Positions 27,527 to 36,096 of a stretch of 64,000 bases of DNA are shown here, piece after piece. Both the position numbers and the translations under genes were made by a program. The notes beneath the pieces are model-generated. The model ran no database searches. It saw only the letters and a program-made list of their open reading frames with translations, and was not told the origin of the DNA. Numbering within the stretch: the stretch's first letter is position 1; each line of letters opens with the position of its first letter. This DNA comes from Rhodobiaceae bacterium. GTDB taxonomy: Bacteria > Pseudomonadota > Alphaproteobacteria > Rhizobiales > Tepidamorphaceae. The DNA is taken from contig JACKJR010000003.1 in the NCBI GenBank assembly GCA_020637855.1, positions 186,001-250,000 on the forward strand, given 5' to 3'.

Positions 27527-27778
27527 TTTTCAGGTTCCAAGGGTTTCGTGCGGGCCGGCGTTTGCTGCATGGGAAGAGTTAGTGTGGAAAGCGGGAGAGG
27601 ACAGCCTATCTCTCTGTCAAGCCGAAGATGCGCTATGGTTGTGCGATGCGCAGGCTTGCCGAAATTGGAAAACGGCAAAAAGTAACGCGTCTTGCCAGGC
27701 TGTTCGAACTGTCCACCGTGTTACCTTGACTGGGTATCCCGGTATGTGGACCGTGGGATTTTGGATCAGGCGGCGACA

Positions 27779-29287
27779 ATGACCAAGGCCGAACTTCACC
27801 AGCAGGCAGCGGCACAGATCGAAGAGCAGACGGCGCGCGAGCGGTTGTTGAGCGCGGCTGTCGATTCCTCCGATGATGCCATCATCCTGCAAAAACTCGA
27901 CGGGACGATCATTGCATGGAACCGGGCTGCCGAGCAGTTGTTCGAGTACCCGGCCGAAGATGCCATGGGCCGTACGACCGAGTTCATAGCTCCGCCGGAA
28001 CGTCATGACGAACTGTACGGTATTCTGGAAAAACTTCGCAAAGGGGAGCCGATCAAGCATTTCGAGACGGTTCGCGTCAGTCGTGCGGGCAGGCGGATCG
28101 ATGTGTCATTGAGCATTTCACCGGTTCGGTTGCCGGACGGCACGCTTATAGGGTCCGCGAAGATTGCCCGCGATGTCACAGCACGGAAGGCCGAGGACGA
28201 AAGGTTTCGCCTCGCCATCGAAGCTAGCCCGGACGGGATGCTCATGACGGATGCAATGGGCATCATCCAGTTGATCAATGCCGAGACCGAACGTTTGTTC
28301 GGGTACAACCGGGATGAGCTGGTGGGGCAGCAGATCGACATGCTTTTACCGGAACGCGCGCGCGCGGCTCATGCCGGTTCGCGTGCGGCCTTCATTGCCG
28401 ATCCGAGCGCCCGCAGGATGGGGGCGGGTCGCGATCTGTTTGCCCGGCGCAAGGACGGTACGGAGTTTCCGGTCGAGGTGGGCCTCAACCCGTTCAAAAC
28501 CCGGGACGGTCTCATGGTTCTCGCCGCCTTGATCGACATAACCGAGCGGAAGAAGGCGGAGGATGCGATTGCGGCGTTCACCGAGGATCTGAAGCGCTCG
28601 AATGCCGAGCTTGAGGAGTTTGCCTATATCGCGGCTCACGATCTGCAGGAGCCGTTGCGCATGGTGGCAAGCTACACCGAGCTGCTGGCAAGCCGCTATG
28701 CGGGACAGCTCGATGAGCGTGCGGACAAGTACATCCATTACGCGGTCGATGGCGCAAAGCGCATGAAGGGGCTGATCAATGACCTTCTGACCTATTCGCG
28801 CGTTGGATCGCAGGGCAAACCCTTGGGCGCGGTGGATACCGAAAGGGTTCTGCAGCTGGTCATTCAGCAAATGAAGGTGCTGATCGGGGAGGCCTCGGCG
28901 CAGGTCGTTTTTGATGATGCGCTGCCGCCTGTCATGGCTGACGACGTCCAGCTCGGGCAGCTTTTCCAGAATCTCATCGGCAATGCCATCAAGTTCCGCT
29001 CCGATGATGCTCCGCACATCACGATCACCGCGAGCCGGCAGGGTGCTTTGTGGGAATTTGCCGTTGCGGACAATGGTATCGGTATGGCCCCCGAGCACGC
29101 GGGCCGGATATTCCAGATGTTCCAGCGCCTGCATGAGCGTGGCCGCTACGAGGGCAGCGGCATCGGGCTTGCTGTGTCGAAGAAAATCGTCGAGCGGCAC
29201 GGCGGGCGTATCTGGTTTGAATCGGAACTCGGCAAGGGAACGACTTTCCATTTCACATTGAAGGCCGTGCCGGGAGGCAGCGCATGA
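27779..29287 (+). CDS. PAS-PAS sensor histidine kinase
   Basis: A 502-residue soluble kinase. Domains: PAS 1 (about 20-135, IILQKLDGTIIAWNRAAE), PAS 2 (about 143-265, DGMLMTDAMGIIQLINAE, with the GYNRDELVGQ signature), HisKA with the phospho-acceptor His in AYIAAHDLQEPLR, and HATPase_c with NLIGNAIKF, VADNGIGM and GSGIGLAVSKK. There are no membrane helices. The H-box type with DLQEPLR is the one often paired with Rcp1-like single-domain receivers, and such a gene follows with a 4-base ATGA overlap. The ATG at 27779 fits the coiled N-terminal helix. Confidence 0.92.
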   Translation: MTKAELHQQAAAQIEEQTARERLLSAAVDSSDDAIILQKLDGTIIAWNRAAEQLFEYPAEDAMGRTTEFIAPPERHDELYGILEKLRKGEPIKHFETVRVSRAGRRIDVSLSISPVRLPDGTLIGSAKIARDVTARKAEDERFRLAIEASPDGMLMTDAMGIIQLINAETERLFGYNRDELVGQQIDMLLPERARAAHAGSRAAFIADPSARRMGAGRDLFARRKDGTEFPVEVGLNPFKTRDGLMVLAALIDITERKKAEDAIAAFTEDLKRSNAELEEFAYIAAHDLQEPLRMVASYTELLASRYAGQLDERADKYIHYAVDGAKRMKGLINDLLTYSRVGSQGKPLGAVDTERVLQLVIQQMKVLIGEASAQVVFDDALPPVMADDVQLGQLFQNLIGNAIKFRSDDAPHITITASRQGALWEFAVADNGIGMAPEHAGRIFQMFQRLHERGRYEGSGIGLAVSKKIVERHGGRIWFESELGKGTTFHFTLKAVPGGSA

Positions 29288-29730
29288 CATCATCTCGCTC
29301 GATAAAGGTCCTGCTTGTCGAGGACAATCCGGCTGACGCGGACCTGACTCGCGAAACGCTGGAAATGAGCAAGCTCACGATCGAGCTTGAAGTTGCCATC
29401 GATGGTGTGGAGGCGCTCAGGTATTTGCGCGGGGAAGGGGAGTACAGCGGCTCGACCGTGCCGGACCTAATACTGCTTGACCTCAATCTGCCGCGGATGG
29501 ACGGCAAGCAATTTCTCGCTGAGCTGCGCGCCGACAAGACGTTCCGCAATATCCCGGTGGTCATTCTGACCACGTCCGATGCGGAGAGTGACGTCGTTCA
29601 GGGGTATTCGCTCGGCGCCAATTGCTATGTCACCAAGCCGGTTGACCTGTCAGCCTTCCAGACCATCGTGAAGGCGGTCGAGGGATTCTGGTTCACGGTT
29701 GTGAAATTACCGCCGCCGGGAATTTCATGA
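29284..29730 (+). CDS. Single-domain response regulator, Rcp1-like
   Basis: A 148-residue receiver domain without output domain. The acidic pair is in KVLLVEDNPADADL, the phospho-acceptor Asp in LILLDLNLPRMDGK, the Thr/Ser in VVILTTSD and the Lys in YVTKPVD. The insertion YLRGEGEYSG between helix 2 and strand 3 is the Rcp1-type mark. Its ATG overlaps the kinase stop (ATGA), so kinase and receiver should be made together. Its last codons overlap the convergent response regulator gene by 6 bases. Confidence 0.92.
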   Translation: MTSSRSIKVLLVEDNPADADLTRETLEMSKLTIELEVAIDGVEALRYLRGEGEYSGSTVPDLILLDLNLPRMDGKQFLAELRADKTFRNIPVVILTTSDAESDVVQGYSLGANCYVTKPVDLSAFQTIVKAVEGFWFTVVKLPPPGIS

Positions 29731-30183
29731 TTTTGCTGCAGGCACGGCGAGAGGTGCGCTGATGCAGTCCTGCGAGAGGCGCCCGACCGGAATTGACCGC
29801 GCCGTTTCTTCCATGGCTGCGTGAAGCGCATTGAGAAGCTCATCGGCTGTAAAAGGTTTCTGCAGAGCACACGTCGCACCAAGCCGTATGGCCATGCCCA
29901 GGAAATCCGGTTTGCCGTCACGCGTGCTGGTCACTGCATGCCCCGAAACAACCACGATCGGAATTGCGGGATCGATCTCACGCAAATGCCGAATGGTGCC
30001 CAGGCCATCCATTTCAGGCATGAAAATATCAACGACGATGGCGTCGAACCGGATCTTTTCCACAAGGGCCAGTCCGGTTTTGCCGTCTCCGGCGAGGAAA
30101 ACACCGAAGTTTTTCCGCTTAAGGATTGTTTCGATTGCCTGGCGGACGTTCGGCTGATCGTCGATCACAAGAATGGTCGGCAT
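29725..30183 (-). CDS. Response regulator receiver protein
   Basis: A 152-residue receiver on the opposite strand to the rest of the kai island. It begins MPTILVIDDQPNVRQAIETI, has the Asp in IVVDIFMPEMDG, the Ser/Thr position in VVVSGHA and the Lys in CALQKPFTADEL. There is no DNA-binding domain; the tail of about 25 residues is unconserved. It starts at 30183, facing away from the kai operon across a 470-base spacer, so the two could share a control region. Confidence 0.9.
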   Translation of the reverse strand: MPTILVIDDQPNVRQAIETILKRKNFGVFLAGDGKTGLALVEKIRFDAIVVDIFMPEMDGLGTIRHLREIDPAIPIVVVSGHAVTSTRDGKPDFLGMAIRLGATCALQKPFTADELLNALHAAMEETARSIPVGRLSQDCISAPLAVPAAKS

Positions 30184-30653
30184 GCGATTCCCTGTTCTGG
30201 AAAAATTGAAGCAAATTCAACGCAGCCACCACATAAGCGTGCAATTCTTTTCAAATTGCCGCAGAATCAACACTTCTAAACTTGTAATAAAACTCCCGTA
30301 CGAATCAGGAGAATATTTGTGTTGCGAGGGTGGTGTCAACGTTCCGGAGCGTCAATTTGTGCGCAATCTGAATAGATTTTGATTTGCGATATACGGGGAA
30401 TGATTTGTGCGCTATTTGTATTGATGTTTTCTCCCGGGAAAACCCATTCCAGTCAAGTTTGGGTTGAACATGCGGCTAGGTTTTGTGGCGACGTTTACGG
30501 GTTTGTGCCTAGTCTGTGGCTTGATTTACCTCGTCTTGAAGCCAAAAAAAGCAATGAAAATATAAACATATTTGGTCGATCACGTTCCGCCCGTGGATTC
30601 AGAGAAACCGAATATGTTGCGCGGACAAGCGCTGCGATTGGCGTGGAAGGGTA
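30184..30653. other. Divergent control region of the kai operon, no gene seen
   Basis: A 470-base AT-rich spacer. A near-perfect 14-base palindrome (ACGTTCCGGAGCGT) lies at 30339-30352, and its left half ACGTTCCG recurs at 30582-30589. A possible promoter is TTGAAG (30536-30541) with TATAAA (30561-30566), but the 19-base spacer is long. An open frame at 30379-30654 has unusual composition and no family likeness and was not called. The spacer is much more AT-rich than its surroundings, as expected for a regulatory region. Confidence 0.5.
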
Positions 30654-31484
30654 ATGGCAAGCGAACTCCAAACAAGTGTCTTGCTTCTGGTCGAGGACAA
30701 TCCTGCTGATGCTGATGTCGTCAAGGAAATGCTGGCTGTTGCGGGGGAGGAGGAGTTCGAGGTTTTCCACGCGGCCAAACTGGCTGATGCACTCAAGATA
30801 CTGGAAGAACAGTGTGTGGATGTGGTGTTGCTGGATTTGCGCCTGTCCGACGCGCAAGGGACGGATGGAGTTACTGCACTCCTGAACACTTCCAAGGATA
30901 TTCCCGTGGTGGTGCTGACGGGCATGGACGATGAGACCCTGGCGCTCAAATGCATCGATGCGGGTGCCCAGGACTATTTGAACAAGAATGAACTGCAACC
31001 GGCTTTGCTGCGAAGGACCATCGGCTACGCTGTTGCTCGATTGCGGGAAACCCAACTGCGCGAATTGCGCTCGCTTCTTGAGAATTACCGGAAGCTGTCA
31101 TCCGGCGCGGCCAGTACGCAAATAACAGCCGCACTTGCCGGTGTCGGGTCGGTTCGTGAACGCCATGCCGATGACTACAACGCGATCACGGAAGCCTACT
31201 CGAAGCTTTTGTGTGTGTATCTCGACCAGCTTGGTTTCAAGAAAGAAAAACCGAAAGAGTTCATGGAAAGTCTGATTACTCGCATCGGTGATCTTGGCGG
31301 TGGCCCGCGGGATTTGATCGATATTCATGTTGGTGCGTTAGACGCGGAAGTTCAGGGTGCAAGTGTTGAACGTGCACGGGCTCTGGTTCTTGAGGGCCGC
31401 TTGCTCGCGCTGGAGATGATGGGATTGCTCGTGGACTATTATCGGACCGGAAATCGCCGCCGGCTCATTGGGGGAGATACATGA
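30654..31484 (+). CDS. Receiver protein with KaiA/RsbU-like C-terminal domain
   Basis: A 276-residue protein. Residues 7-125 form a receiver domain with all key residues: E14-D15 in LLLVEDNPADAD, phospho-acceptor D61 in VVLLDLRLSD, T89 in VVLTG and K111 in YLNKNEL. A helical linker follows. Residues about 172-268 are all helical and include the pattern GGGPRDLIDIHVGALDAEV and then EGRLLALEMMGLLVDYYR. By eye this resembles the C-terminal four-helix domain of cyanobacterial KaiA and the related RsbU N-terminal domain (a P-x-x-(I/V)-(I/V)-x-(I/L)-H helix, then a helix ending in a Y-R pair). It precedes kaiB with a 4-base overlap. A KaiA-like role is inferred. Confidence 0.75.
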   Translation: MASELQTSVLLLVEDNPADADVVKEMLAVAGEEEFEVFHAAKLADALKILEEQCVDVVLLDLRLSDAQGTDGVTALLNTSKDIPVVVLTGMDDETLALKCIDAGAQDYLNKNELQPALLRRTIGYAVARLRETQLRELRSLLENYRKLSSGAASTQITAALAGVGSVRERHADDYNAITEAYSKLLCVYLDQLGFKKEKPKEFMESLITRIGDLGGGPRDLIDIHVGALDAEVQGASVERARALVLEGRLLALEMMGLLVDYYRTGNRRRLIGGDT

Positions 31485-31771
31485 TGACCTACCGCTTGCG
31501 ATTGTACATCACCGGTCGGACATCTCATTCGATGCGTGCGATCGAGAACCTGCGCGACATATGCGAAAAAGAACTGCGCGGCCAGTTTGAAGTCGAAGTC
31601 ATCGACGTCCTCGAAAATCCGGCCCTGGCCGAAAACGAGAAAATACTCGCAACACCAACATTGGTGAAAAAGCTCCCCGAACCGGTTCGCAAAATTATCG
31701 GCGATTTGAGCGATCGGCAGAAAGTTCTTCTGGGCCTCGACGTTTTCGGTCCGGATAAGAATAACGACTGA
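31481..31771 (+). CDS. kaiB: Circadian clock protein KaiB
   Basis: A 96-residue thioredoxin-like protein matching KaiB throughout: YRLRLYITGRTSHSMRAI, then EVIDVLENPALAENEKILAT, PTLVKKLPEPVRKIIGDLSD and KVLLGLD. In cyanobacteria KaiB switches fold, binds the KaiC CI ring and sequesters KaiA. The ATG at 31481 overlaps the upstream stop by 4 bases; a second ATG directly follows at 31484. GGGGGAG at 31470-31476 is a strong ribosome site. The gene is 11 bases before kaiC. Confidence 0.96.
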   Translation: MMTYRLRLYITGRTSHSMRAIENLRDICEKELRGQFEVEVIDVLENPALAENEKILATPTLVKKLPEPVRKIIGDLSDRQKVLLGLDVFGPDKNND

Positions 31772-31782
31772 CAGGAAAGATT

Positions 31783-33309
31783 ATGGCGACGGAACGCAAA
31801 GAAATCGAGAAGCTGCCGACAGGGATTCCAGGATTCGATCAGATCACCACGGGTGGTTTGCCAAAGAACCGCACCACTGTTGTGGCAGGTACGGCAGGGA
31901 GCGGGAAGACCGTTCTGGCCCTGCAGTTTCTGTTTGCCGGGGTACACGAGTACGGTCAGGCCGGTGTTTTCGTGACCTTCGAGGAGAGCCCGGCCGATTT
32001 GATGCAGAATGTCCGGTCCTTCGGCTGGGATCTGGAAGATCTTGTCAGCCAGAAAAAAATCGCTGTGGTCGATGCCAGTCCGGAGCCGGGAGAAGAAGCG
32101 ATCCAGTCCGGTACATTTGATCTGTCGGCTTTGCTCGCGCGCATCGAAAATGCCGTGAGTTCGGTGAAGGCAAAGCGCGTCATTCTCGATGCCGTTGGGG
32201 CGCTTTTCCCCCAGTTTACCGACTCCAACATCGTGCGGCGCGAGTTGCACAGGATTGCTGCCGGATTGCGGCGCCTTGGCGTCACGACCATCATCACGCT
32301 GGAACGCACGGATGAAGAGGGGGGAGTCGGCCGATTCGGGGTCGAGGAATTCGTTGCCGACAATGTCCTTATCCTGCGCAACCGACTCGAACAGGAAAAG
32401 CGGCGCAGGACGATCGAAATTCTGAAGTTTCGTGGCGCTGTTCACCAGAAGGGTGAATACCCGTTCACTGTGGACAGCGAGGCAGGCGTCACCATTATCC
32501 CGCTGTCAGCCATCGAACTGAAACAGCGCTCGTCGATAATCCGTGTGCCGTCGGGTGTTCCCGAACTCGACAAGATGTGCGGTGGCGGGATGTACCGCGA
32601 TTCCATCATTCTGGTCAGCGGCGCCACCGGAGCCGGCAAGACCCTCACGGTTACGCACTACGTCAAGGCCGCCATCGATGCAGGCCAGCGGGCGCTCTTG
32701 TTTGGTGCTGAAGAGAGCCGTGAGCAGCTGACCCGGAATGCCGCGTCCTGGGGCGTGGATTTCGAGAAAGCCGAGAGAGAAGGCTTGCTGCGCATAGTCT
32801 GCCGTTATCCGGAGATCATGGGGCTGGAAGATCATTTGTTGCGCATGCGCCGCGATATCGACGAGTTCAAACCGTCGCGTATCGCTGTCGACAGCATGTC
32901 CGCCTACGAGCGGGCAGGTTCCAGGAAGTCTTTCCGTGAGTTTGTCATCGGCCTGACCAGCCACATCAAGCATCTGGAGATCACCGGACTTATCACCAAT
33001 ACGACGCCCATGTTGATGGGTGGGGAATCGATCACTGAAACCCACATATCGACAATCACCGATACTATTATCCTGCTTCGATACGTGGAACTCCACGGAG
33101 AGATGCGGCGCGGACTTGCCATTCTCAAGATGCGCGGCACGCAGCATGAAAAAGACATCCGCGAATATGTGATCGACAGTGAGGGGATGCATATCAAGGC
33201 GCCGTTCCGCGGCATTCACGGCATCCTGACAGGCACGCCGACCTACATGTTCACCCGTGAGCGCGACAATCTGGCTGACATGTTCAGCCCGAGACCGGAA
33301 CAGGGGTAG
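31783..33309 (+). CDS. kaiC: Circadian clock ATPase/kinase KaiC
   Basis: A 508-residue double-RecA protein. CI: Walker A G36-TAGSGK42-T43 and catalytic glutamates E67-E68 in TFEESP. CII: Walker A G280-ATGAGK286-T287 and E310-E311 in GAEESRE. The phosphorylation segment reads T418-E-T-H-I-S423-T424-ITDTI, so the equivalents of T426, S431 and T432 of Synechococcus KaiC are all present. MRGTQHEKDIREYVI and a short C-terminal tail complete the match. It should form a hexamer with slow ATPase and autokinase/phosphatase activity. It lies between kaiB and a hybrid kinase (12-base gap). Confidence 0.97.
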   Translation: MATERKEIEKLPTGIPGFDQITTGGLPKNRTTVVAGTAGSGKTVLALQFLFAGVHEYGQAGVFVTFEESPADLMQNVRSFGWDLEDLVSQKKIAVVDASPEPGEEAIQSGTFDLSALLARIENAVSSVKAKRVILDAVGALFPQFTDSNIVRRELHRIAAGLRRLGVTTIITLERTDEEGGVGRFGVEEFVADNVLILRNRLEQEKRRRTIEILKFRGAVHQKGEYPFTVDSEAGVTIIPLSAIELKQRSSIIRVPSGVPELDKMCGGGMYRDSIILVSGATGAGKTLTVTHYVKAAIDAGQRALLFGAEESREQLTRNAASWGVDFEKAEREGLLRIVCRYPEIMGLEDHLLRMRRDIDEFKPSRIAVDSMSAYERAGSRKSFREFVIGLTSHIKHLEITGLITNTTPMLMGGESITETHISTITDTIILLRYVELHGEMRRGLAILKMRGTQHEKDIREYVIDSEGMHIKAPFRGIHGILTGTPTYMFTRERDNLADMFSPRPEQG

Positions 33310-33321
33310 AGCTGGCCCCCG

Positions 33322-35190
33322 ATGGTTAAGCCAGAGCTGACTTCCTACCAACTGCTGCTGATCGAGGATAACCCGGGCGACGCAGAACTTGCCGCGGAAT
33401 GGCTCCACGACATGGAGGACTTTAACCTCGAACTGACGCGAGCAGACACACTGGCTTCTGCCGTGGATGCTGTAATTCAGCGTGACTTCGATGGCGCCAT
33501 CCTCGATTTGAATCTGCCGGATTCCAAGGGCATCGAGACGTTGAGGCGATTGCTTGAAGCAAGTCCGGATTTGCCCGTCATTGTTTTTTCCGGGCTGGAA
33601 GTCATTCCCGATTTCGCACTGGAGATCGAGAGAAGCGGTGCGGCGGATGTTCTCTTCAAGAACGACACGCCGTCACGGCAATTGGCTCACAGCGTGCGTT
33701 CCGTGTTGCGCCGTACCAGTTCGGAACGTCTTCACAAGCAATTCCGGACACTTCTGACAGCTATTCCCGACGCCGTGATCGTAACCGACCGGGAAGGTGC
33801 GGTGGAATTCATGAATCCGGCCGGTCACAAGCTGTTCGGTGCAAAGCATGGTGACGTCCTTTCTGAACGCATCAACTTTGCAATCAGCGAGGGGGAGGCC
33901 GTCGAGATTGAAATTCTGAACGGCGGGGAAATGCGTTCTGCGGAGATGCGCGTCGTGGAATGCACATGGAACCGCAAGCCTGCCTATCTCGCCATGATGC
34001 GCGATGTGACGGAGCACAAGCAGCTTGCCGATCAGTTGCGCCAGTCTCAGAAAATGGAGGCCCTGGGCCTGCTCGCGGGCGGTATTGCGCACGACTTCAA
34101 CAATCTTTTGCTGGTGATACAACTCTACACCGACATCATTCGCAAGTCCCGCGGGTCGGATCTGTTCTCGGCCGAGATGGCTGAAATCGCCAACGCTGTT
34201 GAACGGGCAAGATCGATGACCCGTCATTTGCTGACGTTTTCGCGTCAGCAGCCGACCGAGTTGTCCGTGCTTGATGCGGCTGACATCGTTGAGGATGTCT
34301 ACAGCATGTTGCGCCGGACATTGCCGGCCAACATTGAGATATCCACGTTGATCGCGGAGGACCTGCATCCCATTCTGGTTGACCGGGGGCAGATGGAACA
34401 GGTGCTGATGAATCTCGCGATCAATGCGCGAGATGCGATGCCGGAAGGCGGGCGATTCACGATTTCCCTTGAGAATGCGACAGTGAAGGCGGGAAGCGTG
34501 ACACTTGAGCCTGGCGATTATGTCCAGATGCGCGTCAGCGACACGGGCAGCGGAATCGCGGCGGAGCACTTGCCGCGTATCTTCGAGCCTTTTTTCACGA
34601 CCAAGCCGCGCGGGCAGGGCACCGGGCTTGGACTTGCCAATTGCTACGCGATTATCGTTCAGGCAGGGGGGCAGATCAGTGTCGAAAGCACGGTCGGTGC
34701 CGGAACCGGCTTCCTGATTCTTCTGCCATGTACCAAGCATGCCGTGGAGAATGATGCGGACGGCGCGGACGGGGTGGCGGAAGCTGATGATGCAGGCAGC
34801 GAAACAATCCTTGTCGTGGAAGATGACCAGGCGGTTTCGCGGGCAACCTGCCGGATTCTCGAGAGCAGCGGTTACAAGGTGCTTTGTGCCGCGAATGGGG
34901 ACGAGGCAAAACGCACCCTCGAACGGGATGGCGTCGGCATTGACATGGTGCTGAGCGATGTTGTGATGCCGCAGCTCGGAGGGACCGAGCTTGCCGAGTA
35001 TATCGCTTCACATTTTCCGTATCTGCCGATCGTGTTCATGACGGGATACAGCGACCATCCGATCGCGCAGCAGGATGGTGCGATGACCATCGGAGGTCAT
35101 CCAGCCATACTCAAGCCTTTCCAGCCTCACGACCTGACCGGTCTTGTGCGCGAGGCACTTGACCGGCGTGTGAGCCGGGCCGCCTCCTGA
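33322..35190 (+). CDS. Hybrid histidine kinase (REC-PAS-HisKA-HATPase-REC)
   Basis: A 622-residue soluble protein. An N-terminal receiver (LLLIEDNPGDAEL; Asp in AILDLNLPDSKG; Lys in LFKND) is followed by a short PAS domain (LLTAIPDAVIVTDREGAV), then HisKA with H in LAGGIAHDFNNLLL, HATPase_c (NLAINARDAMPEGG, VSDTGSGI, GTGLGLANCYAI) and a C-terminal receiver (ILVVEDDQAVSRA; Asp in VLSDVVMPQLGG; Lys in AILKPFQP). The order REC-kinase-REC suits a kinase that takes input from another phosphodonor. It starts 12 bases after kaiC, so it probably belongs to the kai operon and could read KaiC state in place of SasA. That role is inference. Confidence 0.9.
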   Translation: MVKPELTSYQLLLIEDNPGDAELAAEWLHDMEDFNLELTRADTLASAVDAVIQRDFDGAILDLNLPDSKGIETLRRLLEASPDLPVIVFSGLEVIPDFALEIERSGAADVLFKNDTPSRQLAHSVRSVLRRTSSERLHKQFRTLLTAIPDAVIVTDREGAVEFMNPAGHKLFGAKHGDVLSERINFAISEGEAVEIEILNGGEMRSAEMRVVECTWNRKPAYLAMMRDVTEHKQLADQLRQSQKMEALGLLAGGIAHDFNNLLLVIQLYTDIIRKSRGSDLFSAEMAEIANAVERARSMTRHLLTFSRQQPTELSVLDAADIVEDVYSMLRRTLPANIEISTLIAEDLHPILVDRGQMEQVLMNLAINARDAMPEGGRFTISLENATVKAGSVTLEPGDYVQMRVSDTGSGIAAEHLPRIFEPFFTTKPRGQGTGLGLANCYAIIVQAGGQISVESTVGAGTGFLILLPCTKHAVENDADGADGVAEADDAGSETILVVEDDQAVSRATCRILESSGYKVLCAANGDEAKRTLERDGVGIDMVLSDVVMPQLGGTELAEYIASHFPYLPIVFMTGYSDHPIAQQDGAMTIGGHPAILKPFQPHDLTGLVREALDRRVSRAAS

Positions 35191-35215
35191 GGTCAGGGTA
35201 CAGGGGCGCCGGCGT

Positions 35216-35977
35216 TTAGAGATTGCCCTCTGTTGTGATGTGGATCGTGGCGCCGCAGTGCTTGCAATGAACGGCGTCGGCATCATGCAGGATCAGGCCG
35301 CATTGCTGGCATTCGTGCCGCACTTTTGCGGGACGGAAAAGAACCTGCGCAAGCCGCAGGAACAGGGTTACACCGAAAATCATCACGCCAACCGACAACA
35401 AGCGTCCGACCGTGCCGGTGAGCGTAATGTCACCGAAGCCGGTGGTCGTCAGGGTCGTGACGGTGAAGTAGAGGGCATCGGCGTAATTGCGAATTTCGGG
35501 GTTCACGCCGTGCTGGAGCGCGTAGATCAGTCCTGTCGTGACGAACAGGAAAACCAGCAGGTTTATGGAGGCGAGAATGATGTCCTCATGCTGGCGGAAA
35601 TAGCTGAAATCCTGCCGCATCCGAACCAGCAATTGATAGGTGTGCAGGAGGCGAAGCGTCCTCAGGATGCGCAGGAACCCGACGGCTTCTCCTGCTATGG
35701 GAGCGAGAAAGGACACGATGGAGGCGATATCTGCCCAGGTCACCGGGTTGAGAAGCATGCGGCTCTTGCGCTTGCTGATCGCCAGCCGGGCGAGAAAATC
35801 CGCCAGGATCACGGCGCCCAGGATCATATCGGCGGCTTCCACCAATCGTGTGTGGGGGAAGAAGGACGTGACGATCACGAAGCCGATCGTGATGAGGTCG
35901 AAGGCCAGAAGACCGTAACGGAAACGATGCGCCCGTACCGTGTCGTCTTTGTAAAGCGATCTGAGCTTAGCCAACAT
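35216..35977 (-). CDS. Voltage-gated-like potassium channel with zinc ribbon tail
   Basis: A six-helix ion-channel protein of about 253 residues. The pore loop TVTTLTTTGFGDITLTG carries the K+-type filter TTGFGD. The S4-like segment RILRTLRLLHTYQLLVRMR has regularly spaced arginines. After the last helix the C-terminal tail has CQQCGLILHDADAVHCKHCG, two CxxC knuckles forming a zinc ribbon, which is an uncommon addition. I use the ATG at 35977 because the membrane domain follows directly; in-frame ATG 36025 and TTG 36055 would add 16-26 residues. It converges on the hybrid kinase gene. Confidence 0.85.
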   Translation of the reverse strand: MLAKLRSLYKDDTVRAHRFRYGLLAFDLITIGFVIVTSFFPHTRLVEAADMILGAVILADFLARLAISKRKSRMLLNPVTWADIASIVSFLAPIAGEAVGFLRILRTLRLLHTYQLLVRMRQDFSYFRQHEDIILASINLLVFLFVTTGLIYALQHGVNPEIRNYADALYFTVTTLTTTGFGDITLTGTVGRLLSVGVMIFGVTLFLRLAQVLFRPAKVRHECQQCGLILHDADAVHCKHCGATIHITTEGNL

Positions 35978-36096
35978 GGATATGCCGTAAGTTTGCGGAT
36001 ACCGCGCATAGAGTGCGGTCTCCATGAGGGCTTGGCCAGCCCTGTCTGCACGCAAATATGGGCAGAGACGCCATTACTGTGGATATTAATCGCAAA

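Noticed and set aside
30379..30654. Possible 91-codon gene upstream of the receiver-KaiA-like gene
   Set aside because: No conserved pattern, AT-rich spacer composition and no convincing ribosome site; more likely regulatory DNA.
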